Virus record (IMG/VR): IMGVR_UViG_3300035703_000005
Coordinates: 184,836 to 248,835 of that record
Strand: one strand, 5' to 3'
Source: a virus
DNA: 64,000 nucleotides
The notes under the pieces are model-generated. The model worked only from the letters and a program-made list of their open reading frames with translations, was not told the DNA's origin and did not search any database. Made by a program: the position numbers and the translations under genes. Of this stretch, positions 23,001-28,859 are shown one piece after another (positions within the stretch are counted from its first letter, which is position 1; the number at the start of each line of letters is the position of its first letter).

Positions 23001-23800
23001 ACACCACTAACATTTTGGAATAAAAAATTACCTCTAATTTGAGTAGGATCACCACCTGAAATTTTTTCTACTAATATATTCTTTGTAGTAAAATATGAAT
23101 TTGAAGATGGGATTATAGTAAAATCTTGAGGTTTAATAATTTCAATATCTTTATTATATAAAATTTTGAAAAGAATTTTATACGAAGTATCCGTTCCTTT
23201 AGACGTATAAAAATCTTTTGCTCGAATTAAAATATTTTTTACAGAAAGTTCGTCTACAAAATTTCTTGATTCAAATCCAGGTAAAAATTCAGATTTATAC
23301 TTTTCAAAAAATTCTTTGATAAAAAGATTACTTAAATTTTCTACAACAGAACCAGATGGATGTTCTGAAGCTTCAGTAGAAGAGAATGTTAAAAATTTGG
23401 AATCATCGACAGATTTTATTTTATCTATTCCACTAAAACCTCTAACACAATCTACAAATGAATTGGAAGTTTTTTCTTTGTAAGTAATAATCTCATTATT
23501 GATTTTCAACAACCCATAGGAGTCTGGCCAACCTTCAGTAGAATCGACATGTATTACATCATCAAAACTTAAAATCTCAGAAGTAGTTTGTGCAGAGGAA
23601 TTTAAGTTTGAAAAAGTAAAATTATCAATATTTTTATAACTAGGTAAATTTATTGATAAATCAATAGCTCCAGAAAAATGTTCTAAAGAATTATAGTATT
23701 CGGAAAGAAAAGCTTTAAAAAGTGGAGATTCCTCTGTCAAAAACTCAGGAATTTGAGACTGGAGGATATTATCGATTTTTACCTTTTTAGTGTTGGACAT
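11012..23800 (-). CDS. Giant virion protein, YHYH-type and beta-propeller domains (4,262 aa)
   Basis: 4,262 residues encoded by 12.8 kb, a fifth of the window. The N-terminus (IPEFLTEESPLFKAFLSEYY at about 18-37) and the next 250 residues resemble cyanophage tail proteins. A YHYH-type segment (HSPILGFAYDGNPIYGPYGY) lies near residue 1,220. Many copies of a G-G-x-G-Y plus V-T-S-I strand repeat fill the middle and C-terminal thirds. Residues about 3,710-4,010 hold repeated YxGKYVVAVGDN / SSVNGVIWEDL / GTVIKSTNSF units typical of a BNR/sialidase-like beta-propeller. It occupies the slot of gp7 between gp6 and gp8, so a wedge and receptor-contact role is inferred. Not cleaved into domains as far as can be seen. 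Confidence 0.85.
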   Translation of the reverse strand: MSNTKKVKIDNILQSQIPEFLTEESPLFKAFLSEYYNSLEHFSGAIDLSINLPSYKNIDNFTFSNLNSSAQTTSEILSFDDVIHVDSTEGWPDSYGLLKINNEIITYKEKTSNSFVDCVRGFSGIDKIKSVDDSKFLTFSSTEASEHPSGSVVENLSNLFIKEFFEKYKSEFLPGFESRNFVDELSVKNILIRAKDFYTSKGTDTSYKILFKILYNKDIEIIKPQDFTIIPSSNSYFTTKNILVEKISGGDPTQIRGNFLFQNVSGVGTVSASIFNVEFRPLRNKNLYEISLDSTSLSGAFQVAGKTKILESVPKNSDTILVDSTIGFSKSGKILVTPKNYNTIELFYSDKTNNQFLGVTGIDRDLDYGLDIVEEKFAFSYIGFGNTSRVDFRIVNVIDSIDFSKTSNLKVGDKVTLSGFGKDLSDSFQFNSWIYNIPTNHIIKNVSQLDANKFRVVLYDKVSFYKDEIIKLDDGINNSSNVSIISVEFDPGDTIRKYSNRLVVQALNPTFNLLNSKVVKKIIYKANHNRGFFDGLSKIPSGVQNTYVDSEDSNFYVTSTGLPNYTLFIENTEKNASSSGAGITDTLFSQNHNLVTGDSIYYDPISSNFSGISTGYYFVTKLNNNNIKLSYSNTDLFSKKYISFNSGISSDRFFKSGYENKTIKNQKLLKKFRLNRAFNVFDDKNDRTTNNRAVGLLANGVELLSPTLFDENIYYGKLVSIDVTNSGKNYDVINVAPLEIKDDTGSRAKAHVNLVGEVKSVKVITPGIGYQTKPKITISGGNGSGCILESNLIKSRISVGFRPESAVNTLTNVITFLNDHNFDDAEEVIYRSNQNSNIGGLVDGSRYFVGITSSNSIKIFNTFQDAVNKVNEVDIVGISSGFHVIETIKSKNTITQVFVKDPGKGYSNRKVKVPSILSLKDNIGINTFDSYICATNHRFSDGELVEYSTTGTPIAGLSTQIQYYVKVIDKNKFKLSEAGIGTTSTRNNYIDNIFVEFSSLGFGTHTIGYPAITVSVEALSAIGSTDIVQPLLEPIVLGSITDVYLEDGGVSYGCTDIVNYHRRPNVGFSSIISECVLKPIIINGTVRDVKIINRGRGYRKDSDIIINGNGQFAQIDPIIEDGRVVSVNIISGGVGYASSNTTMSVVNRGSDAKFLGNVFEWKINQVVKSIPSISDEDDGILYPSKNPDFGLEFINFYIPKKLRFQLNDNFTDTNSENLNTLSHSPILGFAYDGNPIYGPYGYDPLSGGSIRQIRTSYELRANTDPLVRPQGFEPGYFINDYVYTGSGDLDEYNGRWCLTPQYPDGIYAYFTSISIDPTGNSVPSYPYVIGEYFKDQPIKENFLPVFNQDLDIGTFNITRNVGPYYLNFNNSYYDLIDRVSEDYKQEFRIDTVNFSGITSTSIFSAGRDYQVDDRLVIENKNTSGSGANIVVSKVKGSDVLQFSIVDNKIIKVNFDIKSRKVVGKTDEPHQLVNNETIILTGVSTITSSTIEGSHVISVLDKTIELLNDIQDQVTTGLSTFITVKDISGFKSNDFIGIGTEILHITGVSPERSGFYVNRIQNTGVHTAGIDVVKLLPTEFTFDLERSNSDSITLNEIVFFNPSESVGTGTAGVTRSLVGIGTSSVESRFIPQKSIYIPNHKFYTGQPLTYFSGFNGTPLKYNNVGSATSISFDEGQTVYAVNFGVDYIGISTIGFTSSVGGIGTTLNCVEFVNFDDILNTVGASHSLTTKNFQVTSTLERFTGIVTTTADHNLLTGDEIELKIFNNQTDSVKILYNPEIRKITGERIEFTNSDININENKIDLTDTSLKTGDKVVYVSSNPADGLQNNEVYYILKTDFDNVKLCKNRVDIKNNVVVNINSVGGSSHGFYLINPPFHFVDGNVIRFDLSDASILDMYLEFYADVDFQKKLEIIGNTEIGFAITRNGTAGFPGSYVDLDTSISGFPKLLYYNLLPKSPIDERKNQITSDKDVIGNNKVVLKSHILNSKFIINKSSDRVFNFNLKNKPTELEKNSYASSTIEYLTSSKTAYGPISSLKINFSGRKYDKLPYVSNIISERGKDAVIKLNSPNIGKVESLERIKDGFDYPTDPTLSPVLSVPSVIGIKDIRRIDYIGIITGGKNYNTPPTLFVKENTEIKLQPQLSGGSIVKVDVVQNVTNLSEPLDIIPIYNSNGYDIDFISVSGDLVTLELANSSNSNPLISTGYGKTDFIFPFEIGDQIFIEGCRLTPNTKSKSNFNSSSYEYRFFEVVGISSQNNTVTYDMTGISTGLFGTYDDGVTLGYVVNKKDMPVFDMILADDVKYFSKERVTSTKFSSIVMEDGWDNDLNQLRTNNSFGELRTGDKITGEVSKITGTVEYHDSFNLRSTLGPFRDKVGVIDNSVGILNDFNQRISDNFYYQKFSYSIKSEIPYDIWRESVRSIIHPSGFKEFSDLEIYTKATHGIGRTTNLKPSVLDKQSSFLVNIDSHKSLYEKDNFTIVYEEDFLDDGSVERVFLSGGISLRNFIINKTNKVITIDDISDQFDGTSIQELDGRYADASDLLELNRSFIQEEVVGFITSSYPGITTNIDWDREICKRDVGFIVDAISHDIKYKSNNKSVEAGLAYWSGLGTSYVAGESEETIAGFKYIIDLSKYVINNVAISTSYQIPVFTEPQQFDTRILADTSCSPTYNENCCSDVWSAIGNYIGIVTSIIGIGTTAAPNVVYPSISRSGSVVGLTTFKLKNKGTPLFKYEFDSSDSAIVNISNNAFTSINHNFQSGQELIYDYGIGSPIGIATTSYAVGDLDVIMQVGNYDGTAIFENGYAQAVTSPITGISTVVVPAGISNQLFLNVIGFGTTSGSNAKFNALITYDVGTGQPLSTSLSLVSGGSGFKVGDVVSIAGTYFKGSTPANDLSFTITATAPTGIQTEANNSYLNLPSTDANGLGAIFNVYRDNDGLVSLIQVVNGGSGYASTSVVSISGTYIGGNSPDDSISFTPSVLGTDKLPRTLFVNKIDDNNFRVSGLSTSIFFDIVGLGSGIHSLKYKDPLPSTIITIDGIIQTQLRRKSLAITLNSPISTATTSVIEVSSGISSLAVNDVININSEYLLVKNIGIGSTNFVNVERGYFNSVSGIHTVGASATIFNGDYYIDGDVIYFTTAPYGKIGPVGLETGSIFSGRVFTRRFDPSKPVDKNIIFDDISLSFTGIAATEFTLKSGGQTTTTIFNNVNNSSLINNNPFVIINNVFQEPKVDYDIDGNSENVVRFLSGTPSAGKISKVAITTGFGYAPLLPASAVATVSAAGTISAISLTGAGSGYRQNINVSIASTIGSGASITASVGAGGTVTGFTIVNAGSGYTTTSLPTVVIGIPTSYSNLGVAYTGGSSGVGQGAKISVTVGQGSSIISFKIDNPGIGYKVGDVLSVIGITTNPGLSTSFEEFTLTVKEIQNDKFNGFYPGQFIKFDDISSNFNGFRKKFTLSVTTNNVREILSLRTIPGSDLNITNNIFVYINDVLQTPESSYTYSGSRIIFKEAPKENSTCSILYYRGSSIDVEQIEPPKTIKEGDVIIIRENKNDLLDIDQFDRTVKKIISSDQFDTFTYNSVGITTDSTKDRPLTWIKQTQDKIISGSLYSKSRPSIRSRVKPNAHVIKKIVPTDESIYIDNAYPLFSDVDSVAEDLRDLVIGENRITEDAICTSVVSSSSSISSIVISDGGVGYAYTGNPVVTISRSSITRKDPIKDWKPSTGISSLYDLNSISYTGKYVVAVGDNDTFAYSLNGSSWQASSVGFGITISYNSIIGVGTNRYFVGGSYGTVATAVSVGNTIGPWSAINLLREIVTPTVGVTARVSAGYTGPISDITYSSYLDTVVVVGLSSIFSGVGIGTTTLISRFSGTLQTLNSLAYGPSNIIAVGNDSVILSSVNGVIWEDLLSPTTANLNKVIHVDGEFVAVGDFGTVIKSTNSFTFNLVTTNISEDIIDISYNDFYVILTSLGNLYYSFDLSNWVLRETNQVNNLRSGLFINEIGLEGRYIFVGSSGTSIYADPIYNRATAISNVTAGVVTSVTIINGGFGYSQSNAPSVLIEPDSPKTEFVRSFKVMGDYGTIIGINTFVAGTPGIGTTSPKVEFVLKSEFYDNSTLGIGYSSLNSFGITYSQLSKGDYFVITNSNVTVGHALTGITTSLGGMSNYPASRVGTSTEFLDGVYIVENVTNAASGIVTVTCNFAPIEGPTGNYVEVYKRGENNTGINTNNFYGRYSWSKIFDYENRVLGSPKQFDVYTNNGLVGLLTGPMISRTRDL

Positions 23801-23801
23801 G

Positions 23802-25670
23802 TTATCTTGTATATTTTCCGTTTAAGTAACTTGAAGTTGGGGTAAATAATGTTGCAGAAATGTTCTCACCTGAGGTAATAATATCTTCAATAATATTTAC
23901 CGTAGAATTTTGAACATCTACTTGTAAATATAGATCTTTTAATCCAACAACATCATTAGATTCTGGAATCGCTTGGACCTCTATCAATCCATTATTTAAA
24001 GAAGCTCCACTAATATTTACAACATCTAGAAGAACTTCTCCACGTTTGTAATCTACAGTACCAGCATTATTTTTAACGATAACAGGTTCATTATTTTCCA
24101 ATTTAAAGAAAAATATTTTACCAAAATTGGAATCTAATTGTGTATCAGCCATATAAACAACGTCACTTACACCATTAATAAAAAATCCAGTAGATTTTAT
24201 GGAATAACCATTCTTCTTGACATGAATCTCATTACCAAAACATAATTCATATGTTGCATTACTATTTAACTCAGGAATTAAATCTCTTCTCATCCTGACT
24301 TTAGTAATGTTTGACGTAATTGATTGATCAGTATCATCTATAAGAGCATTAACTTTACTGAATTTAAATCTTCCACCAAAACTATTGACATCGGAAGAAG
24401 ATGCATATGATATTAATGAATTTAAAACTTTAGTTCTAACTAACTCGGGATTAGTTGCTCTATTTACATTATAATAAATTGTGGTATCTAATTCAACATA
24501 AAGATATGAAAGATCTATAATTTCCGGTTGAATACCAGCGATAGAATATTGTTTTAAAGTTCTTAATATATCTTGTTTAGTAATTTGTGAAAGAAAATTA
24601 CCATTTCTAGGTTTTATAGAAATGAAAACTTTTCCATATTCAGGTGGATCAAGTTCTTCACCACCATAAGATGTGACCGAATCGACATTTGGATAAATGA
24701 ATGGTATTAATCCCTTATAATCGTTGGCGGTAACTGCACGATACTGAGAAGCATATACACGAGGAGCAAGATACTTTATCTTATCAATAGATTCTATATC
24801 ATCTCCATTTTCTGAAGCACTTAAAGTATTAACTAACGAGATTCCACTTGTAATATTTTGTAAGTTATTATCTTTTAAAATTCCAGAAAAAGTAAAATTA
24901 GAAGCCCCATTTCCAAGTCTTCCATTTGTTACAATATATGTGACATTAATTACACTTCCATTAGCTGGTTTTTTTCCAACAATGTTGTCTCCAAATATAA
25001 TTTCGTATTTTTGGTCCTCTATTTCTTGAATCAGGAAAATTCTCGAATTTCCATCAATATTTAAGATATTTGAATATGAACTATAAACTTCCGATACTTG
25101 ATTCCTAGCGGTAACTCTAATTGTTGTGGTATCTATGTTAGCGTTAGGTAAAATAAATCTTTGATTTGGTTGAGAATCATCTACAACGAATGTACTTGTT
25201 AGGTAAACACCTTCATATATCTCAATATTATTGAAAGTTGCAATACCATTATTGTCAACCGGTGTTGTAATATCATCCGGAATTGAAAAAATATAATTTC
25301 CATCTCTTACCGCTCCTAAAGCAACTTGTCCTGCAACAATTTTAACTGTTCTAGAGTCGGTTTGACTCATGTCTACAGTAAAATTAATCTTAGCTTTAGA
25401 AGACCTTTTAGATCTTGGAACATATCCTATATTTCTTGCAAGAGAAACTACATTTTCTCTAAGAGTAGCGCTGTCAAGAAATACTTCATTGACCGCCATG
25501 TTAGTGTTGAAGGCGGTAATGTAACTATTATATGCAAGTAAATCTATTAAAGTCGAGAAGTTAGATCCTTCAAAATCAAAATCAGTAAAATCACTGTTTG
25601 ATCTCAGGTAATCTTTAATTTGTGTTCTTAGATCCTGAAAATCTAAGTTGGTGAATTGATTGAAGGACAT
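23802..25670 (-). CDS. 6: Baseplate wedge subunit gp6 (622 aa)
   Basis: 622 residues, close to T4 gp6 (660 aa). It begins MSFNQFTNLDFQDLRTQIKD and contains FDFEGSNFSTLIDLLAYNSY at about 29-48, hallmarks of cyanophage gp6. Baseplate-J-like features follow (RNIGYVPRSKRSS, then a central PRVYASQYRAVTANDYKGLI motif near 300). It overlaps the stop of gene 25 by the ATGA arrangement (start 25670) and is followed one base later by the giant gene. It forms the inner wedge ring. Confidence 0.92.
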   Translation of the reverse strand: MSFNQFTNLDFQDLRTQIKDYLRSNSDFTDFDFEGSNFSTLIDLLAYNSYITAFNTNMAVNEVFLDSATLRENVVSLARNIGYVPRSKRSSKAKINFTVDMSQTDSRTVKIVAGQVALGAVRDGNYIFSIPDDITTPVDNNGIATFNNIEIYEGVYLTSTFVVDDSQPNQRFILPNANIDTTTIRVTARNQVSEVYSSYSNILNIDGNSRIFLIQEIEDQKYEIIFGDNIVGKKPANGSVINVTYIVTNGRLGNGASNFTFSGILKDNNLQNITSGISLVNTLSASENGDDIESIDKIKYLAPRVYASQYRAVTANDYKGLIPFIYPNVDSVTSYGGEELDPPEYGKVFISIKPRNGNFLSQITKQDILRTLKQYSIAGIQPEIIDLSYLYVELDTTIYYNVNRATNPELVRTKVLNSLISYASSSDVNSFGGRFKFSKVNALIDDTDQSITSNITKVRMRRDLIPELNSNATYELCFGNEIHVKKNGYSIKSTGFFINGVSDVVYMADTQLDSNFGKIFFFKLENNEPVIVKNNAGTVDYKRGEVLLDVVNISGASLNNGLIEVQAIPESNDVVGLKDLYLQVDVQNSTVNIIEDIITSGENISATLFTPTSSYLNGKYTR

Positions 25671-26068
25671 TAGACTCTAGTTGGTTGTAAAATAAATTCT
25701 ATAATTTGAGGAGGAACTGACAAACCAACAATATCATAGGATATTCGTACATTCAAATCATTAGAATCTTCTGGATATGAAACAACTACAGAACTTTTTT
25801 TAATTCTAGGTTCAAAGTTTTTAAGTAATGTTTCAATTTCAAGTTGCAAAGAATATGCAACAGTTGGTGATTGCAATTCAAAAACAGAATCTTCAATCTT
25901 TGTTCCGAGAATGTAGTTATAAAATCGTTCACCCAGCCTTGTTCTGACCAAATTTATAACAGATTTTTTAATGGCATCCTCATTCGTAATTGAAAGAATG
26001 TCATTAGTCACAGGATTTCTCGCAAATGAGAGACTAATATCTTTAAATTTGCGAGAAATCCTAGTCAT
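25670..26068 (-). CDS. 25: Baseplate wedge subunit gp25, GPW/gp25 fold (132 aa)
   Basis: 132 residues, the same length as T4 gp25. It contains the characteristic LSFARNPVTNDILSITNEDAI stretch near residues 12-33 and RTRLGERFYNYILGTKI at about 42-58, typical of the GPW/gp25 family that links the wedge to the sheath. A AATAAATA late promoter lies 16 bases before the ATG, leaving a very short leader. It is coupled to gene 6. Confidence 0.95.
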   Translation of the reverse strand: MTRISRKFKDISLSFARNPVTNDILSITNEDAIKKSVINLVRTRLGERFYNYILGTKIEDSVFELQSPTVAYSLQLEIETLLKNFEPRIKKSSVVVSYPEDSNDLNVRISYDIVGLSVPPQIIEFILQPTRV

Positions 26069-26083
26069 TACTCAAACTAAGGG

Positions 26084-26091
26084 TATTTATT
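26084..26091 (-). promoter_or_regulatory. Late promoter AATAAATA before gene 25
   Basis: Exact minus-strand AATAAATA 16 bases upstream of the gene 25 ATG, in the 40-base gap behind the 85-residue gene. The implied leader is only about 10 bases. Confidence 0.75.
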
Positions 26092-26108
26092 ATATGTATA
26101 ACACCTTT

Positions 26109-26366
26109 TTACCACTTTTTTCCGTAAATTGGTTCAGTACCATACTCCCAATCATCATAATCCTCATCATTACGAATTTTTTCATGAAGATCTGTTTGTT
26201 TCAATAAATCATGTTTTGGTGCTTTATCGTACATAACCTCGGAAATAACTTTTTTTTCGTTATTTTTTGAGTTTTGGATCATAGAATCATAGTCAGTGAT
26301 TAATTTTGTGGTTCCCCACATCTCTCTCATGTAATTTTTGTCTCTGTCTACGGGTAAATTTGACAT
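26109..26366 (-). CDS. Conserved-looking hypothetical protein (85 aa)
   Basis: 85 residues, polar and strongly charged (NEKKVISEVMYDKAPKHD; RNDEDYDDWEYGTEPIYGKKW at the C-terminus). No membrane segment or known motif. Its AGGAG ribosome binding site is partly paired in a small hairpin (26382-26397). Position between a late promoter and the 155-residue gene suggests a virion-assembly or late accessory role. Confidence 0.7.
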   Translation of the reverse strand: MSNLPVDRDKNYMREMWGTTKLITDYDSMIQNSKNNEKKVISEVMYDKAPKHDLLKQTDLHEKIRNDEDYDDWEYGTEPIYGKKW

Positions 26367-26381
26367 TTTTAGCTCCTGATT

Positions 26382-26397
26382 AAAAAATCAGAACTTT
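26382..26397 (-). promoter_or_regulatory. Hairpin partly covering a ribosome binding site
   Basis: The minus strand reads CTGATT-TTTT-AATCAGGAG just before the 85-residue gene. The 3' arm runs into its AGGAG Shine-Dalgarno, so folding would reduce access. It could also act as a weak terminator for the 155-residue gene. Confidence 0.4.
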
Positions 26398-26408
26398 TTA
26401 CGGGGTTG

Positions 26409-26876
26409 CTATCCCGAAATGTCTGTATTTTCTACAATTTTTAAGTCTTCTCCAAGAATTTCTGTCAGGTACTCCTTTGACCAAAAGCTATAATAGTCAG
26501 TTTCAGACAATTTTTTGCGAATTCCATTCAATTTTTTCTTAGATTGACATAAAATCAGATTAAATTTTTGATTATTAGTCTGGACTCCACCAATAAATGT
26601 CGGACTAGAGGATAAATCTTCAAAAAACTTATAATAAGAGAATTTTTCATTGTAAAATTGGACCCATTTCTTAATTTGATCAGGTCTCCAAAAATCTTCA
26701 ACAATAAAAACGATGACATCGTACCCAGATTCCGGTTCAATGTCATCGATGGGAGTCTCTACGATTAAAGTTTTTGATGAAGAAGCATATGGACAAATAG
26801 CAAATCCACCCAACTCAGGTCTTTGTTTAGATACTTCACGTATCCATTCATGAATGTATGCTTCTTTATCTGTCAT
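26409..26876 (-). CDS. Hypothetical protein of late cluster (155 aa)
   Basis: 155 residues, soluble, with GGFAICPYASSSKTLIVETPI near 23-43 and YDVIVFIVEDFWRP near 49-62. The C-terminus contains KKLNGIRKKLSETDYYSFWSKEYL. No catalytic motif is recognised with confidence. It precedes the 85-residue gene and gene 25 and overlaps the 3' region of the 52-residue gene, so it is likely a co-expressed late protein. Confidence 0.75.
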   Translation of the reverse strand: MTDKEAYIHEWIREVSKQRPELGGFAICPYASSSKTLIVETPIDDIEPESGYDVIVFIVEDFWRPDQIKKWVQFYNEKFSYYKFFEDLSSSPTFIGGVQTNNQKFNLILCQSKKKLNGIRKKLSETDYYSFWSKEYLTEILGEDLKIVENTDISG

Positions 26877-26877
26877 A

Positions 26878-27036
26878 TTATCCTGCTGCTAGAGGAGACA
26901 TAGGATTTGGTTTTGGTGGAGCAACTGTTCTTGCATTTGATGCAACATCATATCCAAAAACCTTTGCTTCTTCTGGGGGTTGTTCCGGAGAATCCGCGGC
27001 AGTTGGTCCAACTTTTGGTGTTTGTTCTTCTGTCAT
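26878..27036 (-). CDS. Small proline-rich protein (52 aa)
   Basis: 52 residues (MTEEQTPKVGPTAADSPEQP, ending PKPNPMSPLAAG). Acidic, proline- and alanine-rich, probably disordered. Stop codon overlaps the start region of the 155-residue gene, indicating coupling. A good reading frame in an otherwise late operon; small disordered virion-associated peptides are common here in cyanophages, but function is unknown. Confidence 0.7.
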   Translation of the reverse strand: MTEEQTPKVGPTAADSPEQPPEEAKVFGYDVASNARTVAPPKPNPMSPLAAG

Positions 27037-27083
27037 TTTTTTATAAATTTTATTTAAAATTATTTAGACTTTTTCCTCTTGAA

Positions 27084-27227
27084 TTATTTACCTTGACCTC
27101 GGTATGGTTTCCGAGCTTTGTTACGACTTGTAGCTGCATACTTAGTATGTTTTCCAAGTCCTTGAAGAGTTTTCTTAGGAGTGGATTCAATTACAGCTTT
27201 TCCACCAGATGATTTTTTTACAGCCAT
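27084..27227 (-). CDS. Small basic protein (47 aa)
   Basis: 47 residues, strongly basic (MAVKKSSGGKAVIESTPKKT, ending RNKARKPYRGQGK, 13 K/R). A GAGG ribosome binding site lies nine bases before the ATG. A nucleic-acid or capsid-binding peptide is suggested by charge only. Similar short basic peptides sit beside tail genes in cyanophages. Confidence 0.7.
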   Translation of the reverse strand: MAVKKSSGGKAVIESTPKKTLQGLGKHTKYAATSRNKARKPYRGQGK

Positions 27228-27252
27228 TTTAATACCTCACAATTGGTTTTTT

Positions 27253-27275
27253 ACGCGCCGATTTAAACGCGCCGA
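27253..27275. repeat. Direct repeat ACGCGCCGA x2
   Basis: Two identical 9-mers (27253-27261 and 27267-27275) start 14 bp apart in the leader of the 47-residue gene. They are GC-rich islands in AT-rich surroundings and could be a protein-binding site. Confidence 0.5.
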
Positions 27276-27294
27276 ACATAAAAATTAAAGAATT

Positions 27295-27318
27295 CTAGGG
27301 GTTTCAAAGAACCCCTAG
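27295..27318 (-). terminator. Hairpin terminator behind the glycosyltransferase gene
   Basis: Nine-base-pair stem CTAGGGGTT / AACCCCTAG with a six-base loop, starting four bases after the stop codon of the 250-residue gene. On the minus strand it is followed by a T-rich tail (ATTCTTTAATTTTT), so it is a plausible but imperfect Rho-independent terminator. Confidence 0.6.
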
Positions 27319-27322
27319 AGTA

Positions 27323-28075
27323 TCAGATAATACGAGTCTTCTCGTGACCCACACGAATCTTAGGATCGCACCAGATCTCAAATCCCGCTGCCTTTGCATC
27401 CAGACAGAAGGATACGTCTTCACCGCACATATCTTGAACTTCTCCAGAGTCAAACACTTGCATCTTCGGAGCGAACCAAGGATACTCTAGAGACTCAAAA
27501 ACACCATTCTTAATCAACACCCAACCGAAACCAGTATAGTCCACGGTAAAGGGCTTACGACGCTTCGTCATCGTTTCACCAGTCTCATGGTTCATGACTC
27601 CGCCATTGTTCTTAAAGTCATCTTCTTCAAGCCAATGAGCAACAGAAGTCGTATGACCATCTTCAGTCATATACCAACCAGCTGCAATGTCCTTATCCAT
27701 TGCAACGAGACGATAGAATTTTTCCGTATCGAAAACAATATCATTATCAATCCAGAGTTGGTAATCATACTTCAGTTTACCATCCCAAGGAATCTGTTTT
27801 GGACCACGAAGAACGTTTGCACCAAGAACCTTGCAACGTGCAAAGTTAACCATGGAAGAGTAGTCCTGTGAAATTTGAATACTTGCACCATTCTGGACAA
27901 GATCAAAACAAAGTTGAACAAAATTCTTTAGAAAAATATAAGAACATCCACGACCTGGAAGACAGAAAACAATCGATTTGCCACGAATCATATCTTTTGC
28001 TTCTTGCAAATCAAATTCGTCTTCGTTCTTTTTTGGAGTTGGAACTGTTGCTTTAATTGTGAATCCTTTTGACAT
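27323..28075 (-). CDS. Glycosyltransferase-like protein (250 aa)
   Basis: 250 residues. A Rossmann-type start (SIVFCLPGRGCSYIFLKNF near 33-52), a DxD-like metal site in LWIDNDIVFDTEKFYRL (about 127-143) and FTVDYTGFGWVLIKNGVFE followed by CGEDVSFCLDAKAAGFEIW match GT2/Anp1-like transferases found in T4-like cyanophages. The C-terminal GEDVxFC and GHEK motifs would complete the active site. It probably modifies virion protein, DNA or host surface glycans; substrate cannot be read from sequence. Late promoter CATAAATA upstream (28140-28147). Confidence 0.8.
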   Translation of the reverse strand: MSKGFTIKATVPTPKKNEDEFDLQEAKDMIRGKSIVFCLPGRGCSYIFLKNFVQLCFDLVQNGASIQISQDYSSMVNFARCKVLGANVLRGPKQIPWDGKLKYDYQLWIDNDIVFDTEKFYRLVAMDKDIAAGWYMTEDGHTTSVAHWLEEDDFKNNGGVMNHETGETMTKRRKPFTVDYTGFGWVLIKNGVFESLEYPWFAPKMQVFDSGEVQDMCGEDVSFCLDAKAAGFEIWCDPKIRVGHEKTRII

Positions 28076-28119
28076 AAAAATAGAATTGCGACGTTATTAT
28101 TCTACCACTACAAATCAAT

Positions 28120-28284
28120 TCATGCAATGGTTTCTGTGTTATTTATGGGTTTGTATGTAACCTTTGAAAAACGATGTTCTGGAAGTAAATTACAATATGC
28201 ACGGATCATTTCAATCTTATGCTGAAGATCGCACTTCAATACATTCTCTGCAATAACTTCATGATCTACAAAAATATTATACAC
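28120..28284 (-). CDS. Small hypothetical protein, GTG start (54 aa)
   Basis: 54 residues (VYNIFVDHEVIAENVLKCDL..., ending KVTYKPINNTETIA). There is no ATG in frame; the GTG at 28284 overlaps the stop of the upstream 49-residue gene (GTGTATAA), the coupling geometry used by many genes here. The amphipathic composition is protein-like. Start choice is moderately uncertain. Confidence 0.55.
   Translation of the reverse strand: MYNIFVDHEVIAENVLKCDLQHKIEMIRAYCNLLPEHRFSKVTYKPINNTETIA
28140..28147 (-). promoter_or_regulatory. Late promoter CATAAATA before the glycosyltransferase gene
   Basis: Minus-strand CATAAATA fits NATAAATA and lies 65 bases before the glycosyltransferase ATG, inside the end of the preceding small gene. 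Confidence 0.55.
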
Positions 28285-28426
28285 AATCTTCTTCAATTTT
28301 CATTAGAAGATCTTCAATTTCATTTCTCAATGAATCATTAATAACCAAAAGTTTATCTGTATCCAAACGGTGTTGAATGCAATCTACAAGTAAATCTTTT
28401 TCGTAATGATCTAATTTAAGTTCCAT
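28277..28426 (-). CDS. Small acidic helical protein (49 aa)
   Basis: 49 residues (MELKLDHYEKDLLVDCIQHR, ending EIEDLLMKIEEDCV), almost entirely helical, acidic. Its stop overlaps the GTG start of the next gene. Function unknown; such short helical peptides are frequent among T4-like phage accessory genes. Confidence 0.6.
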   Translation of the reverse strand: MELKLDHYEKDLLVDCIQHRLDTDKLLVINDSLRNEIEDLLMKIEEDCV

Positions 28427-28463
28427 ACTTTCTTTGAGCTTATTTCAAAACTTATATATGTTT

Positions 28464-28730
28464 CTACACTTTTGCAATTGCAATATATTCGAGATTATTT
28501 TGAATATATCCCTCATTTTTTGCTGATACAACTAAATCAGATTTATTTGTAAATCCAATGCGTTTTCCTTCTTCCAATTTATCACGCACATAAGAATACA
28601 TAATCATATCAATTTGTTTAGTTGTAATATTATCAATTATTTTTTGAACCGCTTCTTGAATATCGGAGTTTCTACTAAAAACTTCTAAGGCTATTACTTG
28701 TGCTTCGGTTAAAGTAACAATGCATTCCAT
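28464..28730 (-). CDS. Hypothetical protein (88 aa)
   Basis: 88 residues, no membrane segment. VTLTEAQVIALEVFSRNSDI and IQEAVQKIIDNITTKQIDM suggest a small helical domain. A AATAAATA late promoter lies 25 bases upstream. First gene of the late-type operon leading to the glycosyltransferase. Confidence 0.7.
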   Translation of the reverse strand: MECIVTLTEAQVIALEVFSRNSDIQEAVQKIIDNITTKQIDMIMYSYVRDKLEEGKRIGFTNKSDLVVSAKNEGYIQNNLEYIAIAKV

Positions 28731-28754
28731 GAATAATACTTTTATATTTCAAAA

Positions 28755-28762
28755 TATTTATT
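28755..28762 (-). promoter_or_regulatory. Late promoter AATAAATA before the 88-residue gene
   Basis: Exact AATAAATA on the minus strand 25 bases upstream of the ATG at 28730. Confidence 0.6.
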
Positions 28763-28859
28763 TTTAATTTACTTTGATGGGGGTAAAAAATTACCAAAAA
28801 AATTTTTGAATCGAAAGAGGCTTTATGAGCGCTTTTTGGGGTCGTTATAGATTAGGGTA

